Positions 33,577 to 46,000 of a DNA stretch of 64,000 bases are shown here, one piece after another. The DNA comes from Dactylorhiza incarnata. Taxonomy: Eukaryota; Streptophyta; Magnoliopsida; Asparagales; Orchidaceae. Below the pieces are notes generated by a model. It did not search any database, was not told the origin of the DNA, and saw only the letters and a list, made by a program, of their open reading frames with translations. The position numbers and the translations under genes were made by a program. The stretch lies in contig JAWHQI010000040.1 in assembly GCA_033032865.1 (NCBI GenBank), forward strand, positions 14,029,501 through 14,093,500, given 5' to 3'. Position 1 is the first letter of the stretch, and each line of letters begins with the position of its first letter.

Positions 33577-35727
33577 TCACGGCTGGCGGTGTTCTGGGGA
33601 GACATCCTCTCTATGAAGTCGCGCGACCTGGTCGCTGGTGGTGTTCAGAAGGGAGTAAATCTGGCTGGTATGATAATGGATGTGGTTGATTGTGCTATGA
33701 AGCCGCCCATCATCCCTTTCAACCCGTGTAGTGGCAATCATGCGGGGGGTTGCGGTGGCCTCATCAATCATTTGATCAGCCGCCTGAACCGGGGGAGGAT
33801 TTGAGCCCGCCCCAACAGTCGGGCTGCTAACAACCTGCATCCCATCATTCATACTTCGCCGGCCCGCAGCGACTTCCCTGGTTAACCGCAGGAATTTATC
33901 CTGGTAATATCTCGAGTCATCCTCGAACTTAGCAGACACTATCTTCTCCTTCTCGAGCTGAGCGGTCAGAGTAGCGACTTGCGCCACCTTGGCTCTCTTC
34001 TCGTCCTCCACTGCAGCTCGCGTGTCCTCCACCGCAGCTCGCGCGGCCTCAAGCTGAATCTCCAGGCCATTCTCCCTTTCTGTCCTGGACTTCCTGTCGA
34101 TCTCCATCTGCGCCTTCAGCGCCTCTTCAGCCTTCTTCCTTGCCATTCGCTCGGCCTCCAGAGCGGTCCGAGTGGCGGCCTCCCGGTCTTCCACCTCCTT
34201 CAAGCGGACCCTCAGGTTTGCTAAGTCCTCCTCGAGATGATCAAACAATGGCGGTCCTTCTTACGAAGCCGCTGCATATTGCAACACCGGGGGAACTAAT
34301 GGAGGCAGGCTGGACACAAGGTCGCCCGGCTTCACAATTTGATCCTCGCTATCTGCAAGAAGCCGCGCGGTTATTAAAGGCAAGAGCATGCAGCGCTATA
34401 TGTTTACGAAAATGGACACAAATATAAGATCAATGCCTGGGCACACAGGCCGCTTAGACTGTTCCGGGTCCATCCTCCGTCGTTGCTCACGCCAGAGTCA
34501 CTCCTTACTCTGCCTTGCGGAAGCGGACCAGGCCGCTAAGGGGAAAAAGCTCGGCGGCGGGTTCAGTAATTTATTGCGACGAGGCCGCGGAATGAAGAAG
34601 CGGACAGCTTTATAATCCGTGGGGCGCTTACCTGGCGCAAAAGGATCAGGCCGCAGCGGCTTGTTTAAAGCTCGTTCCGCCCCCTCCTTCTTCACCATCA
34701 TTATCTCCTCCCCGGTCATCGCTGGGGGAACCTCCTCCCGCGCTTTCAGCACCTCCCCGAGTTCCTTCGCTTTCTCTTCGACCTCCAAGGCGGCCCAGGC
34801 AGAAGCTTCTCGCTCTTCGGCCTCCTCCTGAGCGGTCTCCTCAGGCCGGGCTGTGTTATCTATAGTAGGGGCAGTTCGCTTTGAAGCCATCGGGCTGTCA
34901 AGAAGCTTGTCTCGCCTCACCAGCTCATCCATATCCTGAAAGATCCCATTAAATGATAAACTACTCGCCGAGTCCGGAAGCAGGTCGCCCGGTTTCGCAT
35001 CAGGGGTAACCGGCGAGTCACTTACCTTAGTGGATGGAGGAGTCACTAGGCCAGGCTCCTCTTTTAGTGGCGGATTGGTCTGAAGGCGGGATTCGGCCGG
35101 TTTCTTAAAAGCCACCCTTTCCTTGGAGGCAAGCCTCTTAACCTTCTTGGTTATTCGGTCGGTCACTGACCCGGTATTCTTTCTCTTCTTCTCTTTCTTA
35201 CCCGGGGCTGGGCTAACTTCTTTGGGGGGGCTGGGATAGTCGTCCACGGATAGAGGGGTAATCAGGTCGCCCGGCCTCGGAGAATTAACCGCCTCCTCCC
35301 CCAAATCTTTGACTAATAAATGAGGATTCCCGGATGGGGTGATTTCCATGCCAAACGAGTCGGTCTCGCCGACCTTCTTTGAAGGGCTGCCGGAGTCCAC
35401 TTTTCCAGAAGGGGCGGCCTCCCCTTTGTTCAGCGGGCTGACGGCCTGTTGGCCTAGGTTTCTGGGAGGAATCAGTGAGTCGCTAGGGGAAGGCCCCGAA
35501 TTGTCCGCTGCGGGCTCCGTAGGAGTCTTGAGGATTGTTGAGTCCACGACGGACTTGGAATTATCTGTCGCGGCTTTCTCAGCCCGCTCCCTCCTTTTGC
35601 GGTCCTTCCGGTTCCGCTTTTCCTTTTCCATCTTCGACTTCTCCGTTGATTCGTGCCTTTTGCCTTCCTCCTTCCTTTGATCTCCGGCAGGATCCACGCG
35701 GTCTAACACGGTGTCTAGGAAGTCCAT
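33577..35727 (-). pseudogene. Antisense gene X of Tat-1, one nonsense codon
   Basis: The ATG at 35,727 opens MDFLDTVLDRVDPAGD, followed by a lysine/arginine-rich stretch and a long polar region. A donor at 34,631 (CCAG/GTAAGCG) and an acceptor at 34,353 give a 279-bp intron with matching phase. Exon 1 is 1,096 nt, the same as in Tat-3. Without splicing, a TGA at 34,498 ends the frame. Exon 2 encodes a long coiled coil (EDREAATRTALEAERMARKK) and ends in RLHREDVSPEHRQP. Exon 2 has one TAA at 34,263-34,261 where Tat-3 has a sense codon. The function is unknown. The basic N-terminus and coiled coil suggest an oligomeric nucleic-acid-binding protein (inference only). Confidence 0.72.
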
Positions 35728-35915
35728 TGTTGAAGAATTACCGGTCTTAAAAATTCTAACCGCAAATGGCGAGTAATATCCCGTGATTTCAGAAAAAACT
35801 CTGCAGAATGAATTCTCTGTCTCTCTTATAGAATTCAGGACAGGTCGGATGCTGTCTCCCGGCTAAAGCTAATATTTTCGAAATTCCCTTGAGATTTGAA
35901 AATATGCGGGGATTA

Positions 35916-36749
35916 TGTTTACCCGGAAAACCGCTTCTTGGGTTGGATAATTTTCGGACCGGGCGAACTGCTAGGTCAGGCCGCTGGGTTCCATGATCAG
36001 TGGCTCTCAGTTCAAGATAAACCAGGCCATGTCGTCTGATCTCATTTCGGACCGCCCCCAAGATTGGAGATTGTCAAAAAGCCAAGGCAAGAAGGCTATC
36101 CAGGATCTCAATTAGGAGACCGCCCTGGTTGCGCCATAGAGACTCAAGGTTCAAGCCCGGAAAACAAGCCGCGGTCTCAGATCGGAGACCACCCGGGTTG
36201 CATCGTGAAGATCAGCCAAAGTCACGTCCGGAAGGCAGACCGCGGCCTCAAGCCGGAGGCCGCTCGATCTGCATCATTGACTTGGTCACGGTATCTTCAG
36301 CCTCAGGTCAGACGGGTCGGAAGGGCAAGCCGCCAAGCCGCGCGGCTTCTTTCTTTTTCTTCTTTGTGCATCCCGTCACCGCCTGCCCGTTTCTCCTGTA
36401 CCCGGGCAGGTGGTTATTCTATACCTGCCCATTCGGGCAGGCCCCCAAGCCTATAAATAGGGGGAGGCACTGTTCACAAGACACACGAACTCGAATCCAA
36501 AAGCTCGCTTGTTTGAGCTGCGGCCTCGAGTTTTCGGTCTTGCGACTAGTCTGGCCGGCCGGCTTCTACTTTCCTGCACTCGTAACCGCTTCTTTTTAAT
36601 CAAAGGAAAGCCCGTCGCAGGAGTGGCATTTGCCGCGGCGGGCGAAGTCTGGCCTCGACCGCAACCAGCGGTCTGAATTCTCTAACCAAATAGTAACTAA
36701 TATTCCGCAACCTTCAATTTCCTTCGAACGCGCACTTTTGAATCGAACA
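35916..36749 (+). repeat. 3' LTR of Tat-1 (834 bp)
   Basis: It starts TGTTTACCCGG after ATGCGGGGATTA and ends GAATCGAACA. TATAAATA lies at 36,452-36,459, with CCTGCCC/GGGCAGG hairpins just upstream. It is homologous, in reverse, to the LTRs at 46,695 and 59,533. Open stretches over it are not genes. Confidence 0.92.
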
Positions 36750-36855
36750 CTGGAAGCTTCTATTCTCGCATAACTTCGACGCTATCACGGGTCACTACCC
36801 GCCCCTCGCCGTTAAGACTTTCCGGCTAAACAGTCCGATCAAGATTGTAGACCTT

Positions 36856-38863
36856 ATGGCGCAGTTCGAAGATCATCAGAAGTCCGGTAAAGACCGCGGG
36901 GAAGATCGCCCGATGGATAAGAAGAGAAAGAAAAAGAGGAAACAACCTGACAATACAGTGACTATTGCCTCCCCGGGTAAGCCAACCGACCTGCCTCCTA
37001 CGTTGATAGTCGATTTGTCGACTAGAAATGAAGCAGGTTGCTCGAACCTACCCCCAGTTAATCCTCCTGCTGTTTCTGATAAGGGAACCAACCTGCCCCC
37101 TCCCCTGGACAAGGCGGACTCGGAAGCCGCCGTTCCGAAGGGCGATGGAGACGATTCCTTTAAAGTGGAGGTCACCCCTTCTGACGTGTTCCACCTGAAG
37201 ATAAGAGATGAAGGAGGAAAAGCAGTTGACTCCCCCAAGCCGAGCGACCAACAGGTCCTGATAGTGAACATTGAAGACAGCCCGGTTTCCCCGAAACAAG
37301 CCGGCCTGAAGCCATCCAAGAAGAGGAAAAAAGATGACTCCACGGCGGACAAGGTTCTGAAAAAGGTGAAGAGCCTAAAGGCCAAAAACAAAGCGGACTC
37401 CAGGAAGCCGGGAGCGGGCCATCTTCAAGGCAAGTCGCACAAGACAGAGGTTTTGGAGGGCATAGTTACTCCTTCACCCAAGCCGGACGAACAAATCCAA
37501 ACCGATGCGCACATCATCTCTGTAAGTGATATCATCAGGGACCTGGATTCCCTTCAGAAACAAGATCACCTATTGAGATCTTCTTCCGATCTGCAGGCCG
37601 CTGACCCGCCTAGAGAGAAAGAAACCGCCCTGGCTGAGGATGCGACTAGCATTAAGGAGACAGTCCTTCCTGAGATTGCGACTAGAACCGAGAAAGCCGC
37701 ACCGGCCCCTGAAGATTCCGTGATGGTCGGGCTTCGGCTTATGCAGGTGAAGGCGGAGAAAGTAACGGATCAGCTCTCCAGACCGCCACCGCCGCCACCC
37801 AATCTTCTGTTGAAGGTAAAGGGGTCGCGGATTACCGCCCTGTTCATTTTTTCAAGACGAGGTCTCGAAACAAGTCGCGCAATTTGTTGTTGATCCGGTC
37901 ACCAAGCTTCTTTCCCTCCGCCGCTCAATTTTCTGCTGCCAAGCGGAGGCAAAGCGAGAGATCGTGGAGAGAACAACGCCGGAAGTTTGATTCCGAGCAA
38001 GCGAAGCGATCTATCCGCACGAATTCTACCCGAACTGCTACGGCTTGTAAGCGAGGAGGATTTGGAGAGAGCGGTCTTCTTTTGGCAATCCTCCCATTAT
38101 ATGGAACTATACTCGGCCGACCTTTCTGACTGTCTTTTTTATTGCAGATGATCGCGACTCCATCCCAAAACTGGGCGAACTGGTGACCTATCTTCCCCCT
38201 CTTGATCCGCCCTTGCCGCATTCCTCGCTTCCAGATACCAGGATGGAGGACGAGATGTCCCGACTTCAAAGGAACTTCGAAACACTTACAAGGCAGTTGA
38301 AGGCTCTTGAGGAGCGGGAGAAGGCTGCCCAAGATGAAAAAGTTGTGCTGTAGGCTGAGATGGAGGCCGAGAGGAAAGAGAATCGAACCGTGCTAGAGGC
38401 CGAGCGGAGAGAGCGCAGGGAGAAGGAAAAGGCGCAGCAAGACCAGGTGGCTGCCCTGACCGCCCGGGTTGATCAAGGAAAGAAAGAAGTCCGCAAGCTT
38501 GAAGAGGATTGCGCCTACTATAGAGATAAGTACCTTCAATTGACAAGGGAGGCCGGCGGAAGCCGGCGTCCTATTAATGCAGCTGATGAAGGTCGGCGTT
38601 GGTCATGCCGCCCGGATGCTGGGACGAGCTCGTCTCTTCCAGTAGCCGGGACGATCCACCCAGTTGCTAGTGTATATCAACCCGTAGCGGCCTTACCTAC
38701 TGGCGTGATCCCAGCGGCGCGAGTAGAGAGGGATGTCGCGCGACTTCATAGCATGATCAACCACCTCAATCACAACATTAATCAAATGCAAGGGACTATC
38801 CTTTAGATCGGCGACCATGTCGCGCGACTTCACAGGGAAGATGCACCGAGCGACACCCGCTAG
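36856..38863 (+). pseudogene. Antisense gene X of Tat-2, broken
   Basis: The ATG at 36,856 opens MAQFEDHQKSGKDRGED and a lysine-rich stretch, aligning loosely with X of Tat-1 and Tat-3. The frame ends at 37,893. A GGTAAA donor-like site is at 37,816 and an acceptor (TTTTTTATTGCAG) ends at 38,147, but the phases do not match, so a frameshift is likely near the end of exon 1. Exon 2 encodes the coiled coil and has TAG stops at 38,351 and 38,804 before the normal end at 38,861. The conserved motif RLHRED is still visible beyond the last premature stop. Confidence 0.7.
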
Positions 38864-39237
38864 TGATAAGCAGTTTTAAGACAATTATCTGTAATAATAT
38901 TTTTATTCGGTCCTTTGGACAACTTAACTATTTGAGCTTGATTTTATGCCATTCAGTCTGTCTTTCAGACCGCTCGATCTGAGTATTTGAATTTACTTTA
39001 TATTCTTCTGTCGTATGTTGGTTGATAGCTGCGAATTACTTTATAAGTCGAGCGACTTGTTTCTGCTGCTTTTTTAATTCGCCTGCTTAAATTGTACTTG
39101 TGATCCAATGATTGTCTTATGTAGAAATGTACCCGCGCGGGTTGATTAGTCTAGCCGCGATTTGACCTTTGCTAAATGCAGATCACCCGTTCTTATAAGT
39201 AGCGCCTTTCTGAAGACCTTCTTACCAAGATTTCAAG
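38864..39237. other. Spacer between X and Y of Tat-2
   Basis: AT-rich, non-coding. It corresponds to 49,792-50,166 of Tat-3. No clear promoter motif is seen. Confidence 0.4.
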
Positions 39238-41056
39238 ATGGGAGCAAAGCGCCAGCCGAAGCGACCTACGAAGACCTCTGCTACCAGCTCTGAAGCTGCT
39301 CTAGCATTTCATTCGGCAGACCTCGAGGAGTGTCGTCTAACCAAAGCTGAATTGGATGAATTTGTCGCGAAGCACATGGTTGACAGTCCGCTGCTCCCGC
39401 GACTTCCGCTCTGCGACGAGCGCATGAACTCTTCCAGACCAAACCAAATCGCAATCCCAATCGATCATTTCGATTGTGGCTTCAAGTTCCCCATATCAAT
39501 CGAGCTCGCCACAGTCTCTGACCACTATGCAGTTGTCCCCGGCCAAATCTCCCCTAACTCGATGGACGGGATTTGCAGCTTCATCTCTTACCTGCGGTCT
39601 GAGAGAGTCTGCTTCTCTATGGACCTCTTTAGAAGAATGTTCTCAGTGCGGGCTATCCCGGATTCTGAGTCAAACATTTTCAAGGGCCACCTCTACTTCG
39701 GCTGTCGGGGATTGAAAATGGTCAATCTTGCGAACAAGGTCACGGCGTGGCCGGAGAGATATTTGATCTTCGAAGGCCGACTTGGCCTACTGAACCCGAA
39801 CCCTCAGGTGCGGCCGGAGGAGGCCTTCCAACAAATTGCTATGAGCAAAGTCGAGGAGGAGACCTGCCAACTTCTCGAGAATGAGCGGCTTAATGTTCGT
39901 CACTACATTCCGCTGCTCGCCGAACTGGAGAATATTCGGCTTGAGGACAGTAAGATCTTCCTCAAGCCGCCTCTGGTTTTTAATGTTGACCGTTCGAGTT
40001 GTTGTTCTAATCCTTTTATTTATCTTTTGTAGCTGAGGCCGTTGTTCCCAAAAACAAACCGGTTAGCCCGGCCGGCTTGATCCTTACTCAGGGCGAGAGG
40101 AGAAAAAGGCAGGTCAGAAACAAGCCGCCACAATCCGATGGGGAGGATTCGACCTCCTCGGGCGACTTATCTTCCCTTCGTTCCTTCAGCAAGGTGAAGG
40201 ATTTAAAAGGCCGCCCGGTCTTGAATTGGCATCCGGATGGTGATAGCGTCCAGGTCTCTGCCGCGCTCCCCCACTGGGTAAATGAGAAGTCGGGCCGACA
40301 TGCTGAGGCCTCCAGCATTGCCATGTTTGGCCGACGAAACTTCAGGCGATTGAGGAAGATCCCTGAGGAGGAGCTCGCTCGGGAGGCCGCGCGGGTTGGT
40401 GCTGAGAGCCTCATCACCAATGTCTTCATGGGGATGACCTTCAAAAGATTGATCAGAGCGAATGATCATCTAGAGAAGGAAATTGCCGAGTTGAAGAAGG
40501 AAAACGCGCGGCTAAAAGAGGCCGAGTTGGTAAGTTATCACCTGGCCAAACACCCTTTTGAATTTTCCAGATCGCACGGTCTCTTACCTTACTCTTTTTG
40601 CAGGCAAAGTATGATGTGACCGATCCGGTCTATCAAGAGGAACTTTTTCCTCATGTCACCGAGGGAATCGATTACGCTTTTAACCGCCTGCGAGAGCTCG
40701 GAGGGCTCGCGCTCGGTTTTGAACATTTTACTTTTTCCGATGCCTACCCGACTTTGCAAAAGAAACTGGAGAAGATTAGGCGGAAGGCCAAAGGAAAGAA
40801 CAAAGTCGATGGGTCCAGCTCAGAGGAGAGTGATGACGAAGATGATGAAGCCGAAGAGCCCGCTGCGGCTAAAGAGGGAGAGAGCGGCTCGGACTCTGAA
40901 TCCAGCGATTCTGAAGGAGAGGCCGAGCGCAGGTCGGGCGAGCTGGGCAGCTCGTCCTCATCGGGAAGCGAGGGCTATTCTCCCGACGTTTTGATTGGAG
41001 GCAGCGAACATTCGAGCGCTCCTGCATCTAAGAAGCTCAAGTCGGATGATAAATAA
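39238..41056 (+). CDS. Antisense gene Y of Tat-2, three exons, intact
   Basis: Exons 39,238-39,949, 40,033-40,529 and 40,604-41,056 join to 553 codons without a stop. Introns are 83 and 74 bp with GT-AG ends (GTAAG donors, TTTGTAG and TTTTTGCAG acceptors), at the same positions and phases as in Tat-3. The first exon opens MGAKRQPKRPTKTS and carries the 'putative gypsy type transposon' region (FPISIELATVSDHYAVVPGQ). The second exon has a heptad-like helix near its end, and the third a serine/acidic tail with KKLKSDDK at the C-terminus, a possible nuclear signal. It is on the strand opposite to gag-pol. Its role is unknown. It is open although gag-pol of the same element is badly damaged. Confidence 0.75.
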
Positions 41057-42333
41057 TTGTATTTTGCTTTTATTTTGGATGGCCTACGGTTTGATTTTAT
41101 TAACCAGTCGGTTAGAAACAATGTAAGAATATTTTGATAATGAAATGGAAAGTTTTTTACCTGTCTAACTGTCTACTTTCTGCGACTTACTTGTGATTGT
41201 TTGCAATCTCTTTTTGCTTTGGGTAATTGACTCTTCTAGCTGAGTCGTGCGACTTAATATTAACTCAACCGGTCAGGACACTGATCTTCATAGAATTCTG
41301 GTTAAGTAACCATTAGTAAAAACTTGTTCGCATAACTTGTTTCTTCAATCCGGACCAAGTGGAGTTGATTCATCCAGAAAAAGTGTTAACTATAATGTTA
41401 TGTCACATAGTCGATGCGGTTTGGATATATAATCGAGCGGACAGAAATCCAAGTTCTGTATTATGGGTGCCTTGTAATAACCAGGAAACCGAACATAACC
41501 AAGCTGCGCGATTATTACCAGACTCTGCACACTTGCTTTTCAGAATAAAGAATGCCAAGTCATAAGAACAATCAACAGACCGAGCGGCCAGCACTTTAAC
41601 TCGAGCGACTTACAACTAAGATTGCTGCAAGTCCCATCCCCGTGATCTAGCTAATAACCGATCAGGAAATTGACATAACTAAGCCGTGCGACTATAACCT
41701 GGCTTTGCATAATTGCCTTGCAAGATACAAGTCATAAGAAAAACAGTCGGTAGGTCGTGCGATTAATATTTAACCCGAACGATTTATGTGACTCAGCTTT
41801 ACATAATATTAGCTGATAATCCGCGCGGGCTACATACAATTTGAGCGGTCAGTAGCTTGATACCTGCAATGAGAATCATAATTGCTTGATTGAAAAGAGC
41901 CTGTTATTAACCGAACGGATCGAATTGAAACCCATAGAGATGATAGATTCACAATTCGAATGATGAGGTCGACCGGTCATGATTATGTTTGATCCCTCGA
42001 TATTTGCCTTGTGACATTTTAATGATATCCTGTTTATTTCAAACCGTCTCGTCTGAAAACTAGACCGCCTGACATCTTTAGAACCTGCTTATTTTAAACC
42101 GCCCGGTTTAATAACCAGACAGCCCGATAATCTTGGTACCTGCTTATTTCAAACCGCCTGGTTTAATAACCAGACAGCCCGATAATCTTGGTACCTGCTT
42201 ATTTCAAACCGTCCGGTTTTAAGTATCAAGTCGACCGGTTTGTGATGTACAAAAGAATCCTGCTTTTTCTCCAAATGGTCTAGAATGACCATATAGGATG
42301 AGATAATTTCCTGTAATGTAATAAAAGATGGTT
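41057..42333. other. Non-coding region after Y of Tat-2, with 55-bp repeats
   Basis: Nothing coding is seen. At 42,029-42,240 a 55-bp unit (CCTGCTTATTTCAAACCG, then CCGGTTTAATAACCAGACAG) is repeated about four times, each unit with an AACCGNNNGGTT-like palindrome. It occupies the place of the 74-bp array in Tat-1 and the 70-bp array in Tat-3. Confidence 0.75.
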
Positions 42334-42752
42334 ACAGACTCAGATGACCAAGTGGGCAGGTGGGCCTAGGCGGCGAACATTGCTTTCCCCAAGTGGTCAT
42401 AAGAGCTGTAGAAATAAAGAAAAAGACAAGTACAGACCCAGATGACCAAGTGGGCAGGTGGGCCTAGGCGGCGAACATTGCTTTCCTCAAGTGGTCATAA
42501 GGGCTGTAAGCGACTCAACTGCTCTCTTGCCTAGGGTTACAAGCCGAGTTGATCAATTGGCCAGGTGGGCCTAGGCGGCGAACATTGCTTTCTTCAGAGA
42601 GATCAACTCAGTTGTGGGTCCCGCTTAGGCATCGCTTGAGAGTACCTAGGAGTATTCGATGGTCACAAACTAAGATGATCAGTTGGGCAGGTGTGGCTAT
42701 GCCGCGGGGGCTATACTGACATTGCTTTCCTCAGAAAGATCATCAAAGCTGT
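42334..42752 (-). ncRNA. Four-hairpin array of Tat-2
   Basis: Hairpins lie at 42,334-42,409, 42,432-42,507, 42,539-42,615 and 42,665-42,752. The second has CCC/GGG in the middle helix where its sisters have CTC/GAG, a paired change. The first three loops all read CCTAGGCGGC (plus strand), where Tat-1 and Tat-3 loops read CCTCGGCGGC. The fourth loop is damaged and about 12 bases longer. Confidence 0.6.
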
Positions 42753-43097
42753 AACTATATCCCTTTCGGGGCATGATAGAGCCGACATTCACCTAGACCT
42801 CCCTTGATGCAGGGGTGTGTCGGATATCAGCCGGGATCCAAGGTTCTGAAGACCTCCGCACGGGAATTGGCAAGCTACCACTACACGTGTGCGAAAACTC
42901 CCCGCTACACATGATCTTCGTGGTTTTACGCTAATGAATACAATCCGAGGGGGTTCGAGCAGAACTTGGCGATGTCTCCGCGGTTCAGTGAGGTTGATAT
43001 ATAAGAAAGTGTATAAAGAAACATCAGACATGGAAAAGTGTCGGTATGGGCTTCTTACTAAAATATCCAAAAAATGCAGGAAAGTAGAGAGGACATT
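42753..43097 (-). other. Region between pol stop and hairpins of Tat-2
   Basis: No gene. It is well conserved with 53,508-53,861 of Tat-3 (for example AAGCTACCACTACA and ATCCGAGGGGGTTCGAGCAG) and would be the 3' untranslated part of the pol transcript. Confidence 0.6.
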
Positions 43098-46000
43098 TTA
43101 AGGATAAAATCGTTTGAGATCGTCACCGCTCCAGGTGCGTGAGATGTCTTCTCCTTCACTTGTCTGGAGGCGGTAAGCCCCACTTTTTAGTACTTCCTTG
43201 ATGATGAAAGGTCCAGCCCAATAGGGATTCAGCTTCCCGGCGTTGCCCGTTCTGGCTGCTGCATCAACTTTCTTTAGCACAACGTCCCCGACTGCAAAAT
43301 GCTTTACTCTAAGTATTTCGCCATTCACCTTTTAACTTCTTCCTGTCTGATGGTTGCCTCGTCCTAAAGTTCTTCGATCAGATCCAGACTATACTTGATA
43401 GCCTTGTCATTTTCATCTATCCACGCTTCTCCTCCCTCCTTTGCATATACAACTCTTGGAGTGACCACCTCAAATTCTACGGGAACAACATCTTCCGAGC
43501 CATGGGATAATTTGAATGGTGTCTCCCCCGTAGTTGAAGATTGAGTGGTACGAAGAGTCCAAAGGATGGAAGGAAGTTGGTCTGCCCAATTTCCTCTTTG
43601 ATTCAAGACCCTCTTCATCAGAAGTTTCTGGATCTGCCGATTTGCTGCTTCTACCTGGCCATTCGTCCTTGGGTGATGTACCGAGGCAAACCGAAGATCA
43701 ATTCCCACCTGATCACAAAAGTTTATCATCTCCGGATCTTTAAATTGTGGACCATTGTCAGTGATGATTGCTAATGGAATTCCATGCCGGCAGACTATCT
43801 CTCCCCAAATGAAGTTTTTGATAATTTGAGATGTAGTTCTTGCTAATGCCTTTGCCTCAATCCATTTGCTGAAGTAGTCAATCATCACGACGATAAAGCG
43901 GCGCTGACCACTGGCTATGGGGAAGGGTCCGATAAGATCCATCCCCCATACTGCGAAGGGCCATGGCGCAGTTATTGATCTGAGCGACTGAGCAGGCAAA
44001 TGCTGAAGAGGAGCGAACTTTTGACACTGAACACATCGCTTGGCGAATGCTTCAGCATCCTTTCTCATGGTTGGCCAGAAATATCCCTGCCTTATGATTC
44101 TCTTCTTCAGAGTCTTTGCTCCTGAATGGCTACCACACTCCCCGGAATGAACATCCTGAAGTATGGTTGGGACTTCATCCTCGGAAACACATCGTGCTGA
44201 GGGAGAGATCAAAATCTTTCTGTAGAGAACTCCTGCTATCAGATAATAGTATGCCGCTTTCCTTTTGAATCTTCTCCTATCTTTGTTGGAATGATGGAAC
44301 TCCCCTTTTGACAAAAATAGCTCGTTAGGGTCCTTCCACGAAGGATTATGATCAATTTGCAAGAGTTCCGCTTCATCTGTTGCCGGTTGAAAAAGTTTAG
44401 AGGTCACTCCCCCGGATGGAAGACCGAACTTCGACAACTCATCTACTTCCTCATTTTGCGTCCTTGGAATATGCTCAATAATGAATGACTTGAATCTTCC
44501 GATTTCCTTTTTGGCTAACAGTAGATATTTCCTCAGAATCGGCTCCCTTGTCTCATAATTCCCCAAGACCTGAGAGGACATTACCAATGAATCGGTTCTA
44601 ACATGTGCATGTTCTATGCCCAGCTCTTTTGCAAGCCTCAGCACAGCCAAAAGTGCTTCATACTCTACCTCATTATTTGTAACTGGAAAGAAGAATTTGA
44701 TAGCTTGTTCCAGCCTGATGCCATTTGGACTGATTAAAACTACCCCGACTCCCACGAAGTTTTTTCCAGAAGCCCCATCCACATAGATGACCCAAGCCAA
44801 AGGAGATTGCACCACCTGTTCAGAACTAGGTTCTGCTGTATCCACCAAGAAGTCTGTCAAGAATTGTGCTTTGATTGCTGTTCGGGGGATGTATGATATT
44901 TCAAATTCGCTTAGTTCGATAGCCCATTTAGCCAACCTCCCTGAATGATCTGGCTTTTCAAGAACATTTCTTAAAGGATGATCTGTAATCACTTGGACAG
45001 GATGAGCCTGGAAATAAGGACGAAGCCTTCGTGAAGACATAACCAAGGCCAAGGCTAGCTTCTCCAAGATTGAATATTTGGTTTCTGCATTTTTAAGAAT
45101 GTGGCTAACATAATATATCGGGAACTGCCTCTTCTTTTTCTTCCCAAACGAGGACAGAACTCACCGCATCTGGGCCGACTCCCAAATATAAGAATAATAT
45201 TTCCCCCTCACGGGGACTTTGGAGTAGCGGAGTTGAAGTCAACTGTACTTTTAGCTGCTCGAAAGCCTTGTTGCACTCCTCGCTCCATTCAAACTTTGAT
45301 CCTCCCCGTAGTATTTTAAATAATGGGGCACTTTTATCCCTGGATTTGGAGATAAACCTGCTCAATCCTGCCAATCTTCCTCCAAGTTGCTGAACTTCCT
45401 TTGTATTTCGAGGAGGAGTCATATCAAGGATGACCTTCACCTTATCTGGATTCGGTGCAAGGCCATCGGGAGTTAAGAGATGCCCGAGAAATTTTCCTTT
45501 GTTTGCCCCAAACACACATTTCAATGGGTTTAATTTTAACTTGAACCTCCGCAGAGTAGAGAACGTCTCTACGAGGTCTTTCAAGTGTGGTGAAAATGTT
45601 TTACTTTTTAGAAGGAGATCGTCAACGTAAACTTCGATATTCCTGCCTTTTTGATGCTTAAAGACGGTATCCATCATTCTTTGATATGTTGCGCCCGTAT
45701 TTTTAAGACCGAAGGGCATTACGAGATAGCAGTAATACCCAGCGTTTGTGATAAATGAGGTATGCGGGATGTCAGGTTTGTGCATTTTAATTTGATGATA
45801 CCCAGAGAAAGCATCGAGAAAACTCATGAAACCATACCCAACCGCGGAATCAACTAAGACATCTATCCGAGGCAGAGGGTAGCTATTTTTGGGGTATGCT
45901 TTATTAAGTTTGGTGAAGTCCACGCACATGCGCCACTTCCCACCAGATTTCTTAACCATTACAACATTCGACATCCACGTGGGATATTGAATTTCAGAAA

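Larger units (their letters stand above)
29832..36749 (+). mobile_element. Tat-1: 3' half of a Tat-lineage Ty3/gypsy element
   Basis: Order on the plus strand: post-pol region, four-hairpin array, minisatellite, antisense genes Y and X, 3' LTR. The same order on the minus strand is seen in Tat-2 and Tat-3. The 5' LTR, gag and pol are missing. The left edge, about 29,832, matches a point in Tat-3 near 53,640, about 220 bp past the pol stop. The right edge is a complete LTR end followed by Tat-2 sequence, so Tat-1 inserted into Tat-2, and the expected target duplication starts CTGGA at 36,750. Confidence 0.85.

Noticed and set aside
31578..35750. Plus-strand open frames over Tat-1 X and Y
   Set aside because: They are shadows of the minus-strand exons, which have homologues and splice sites.
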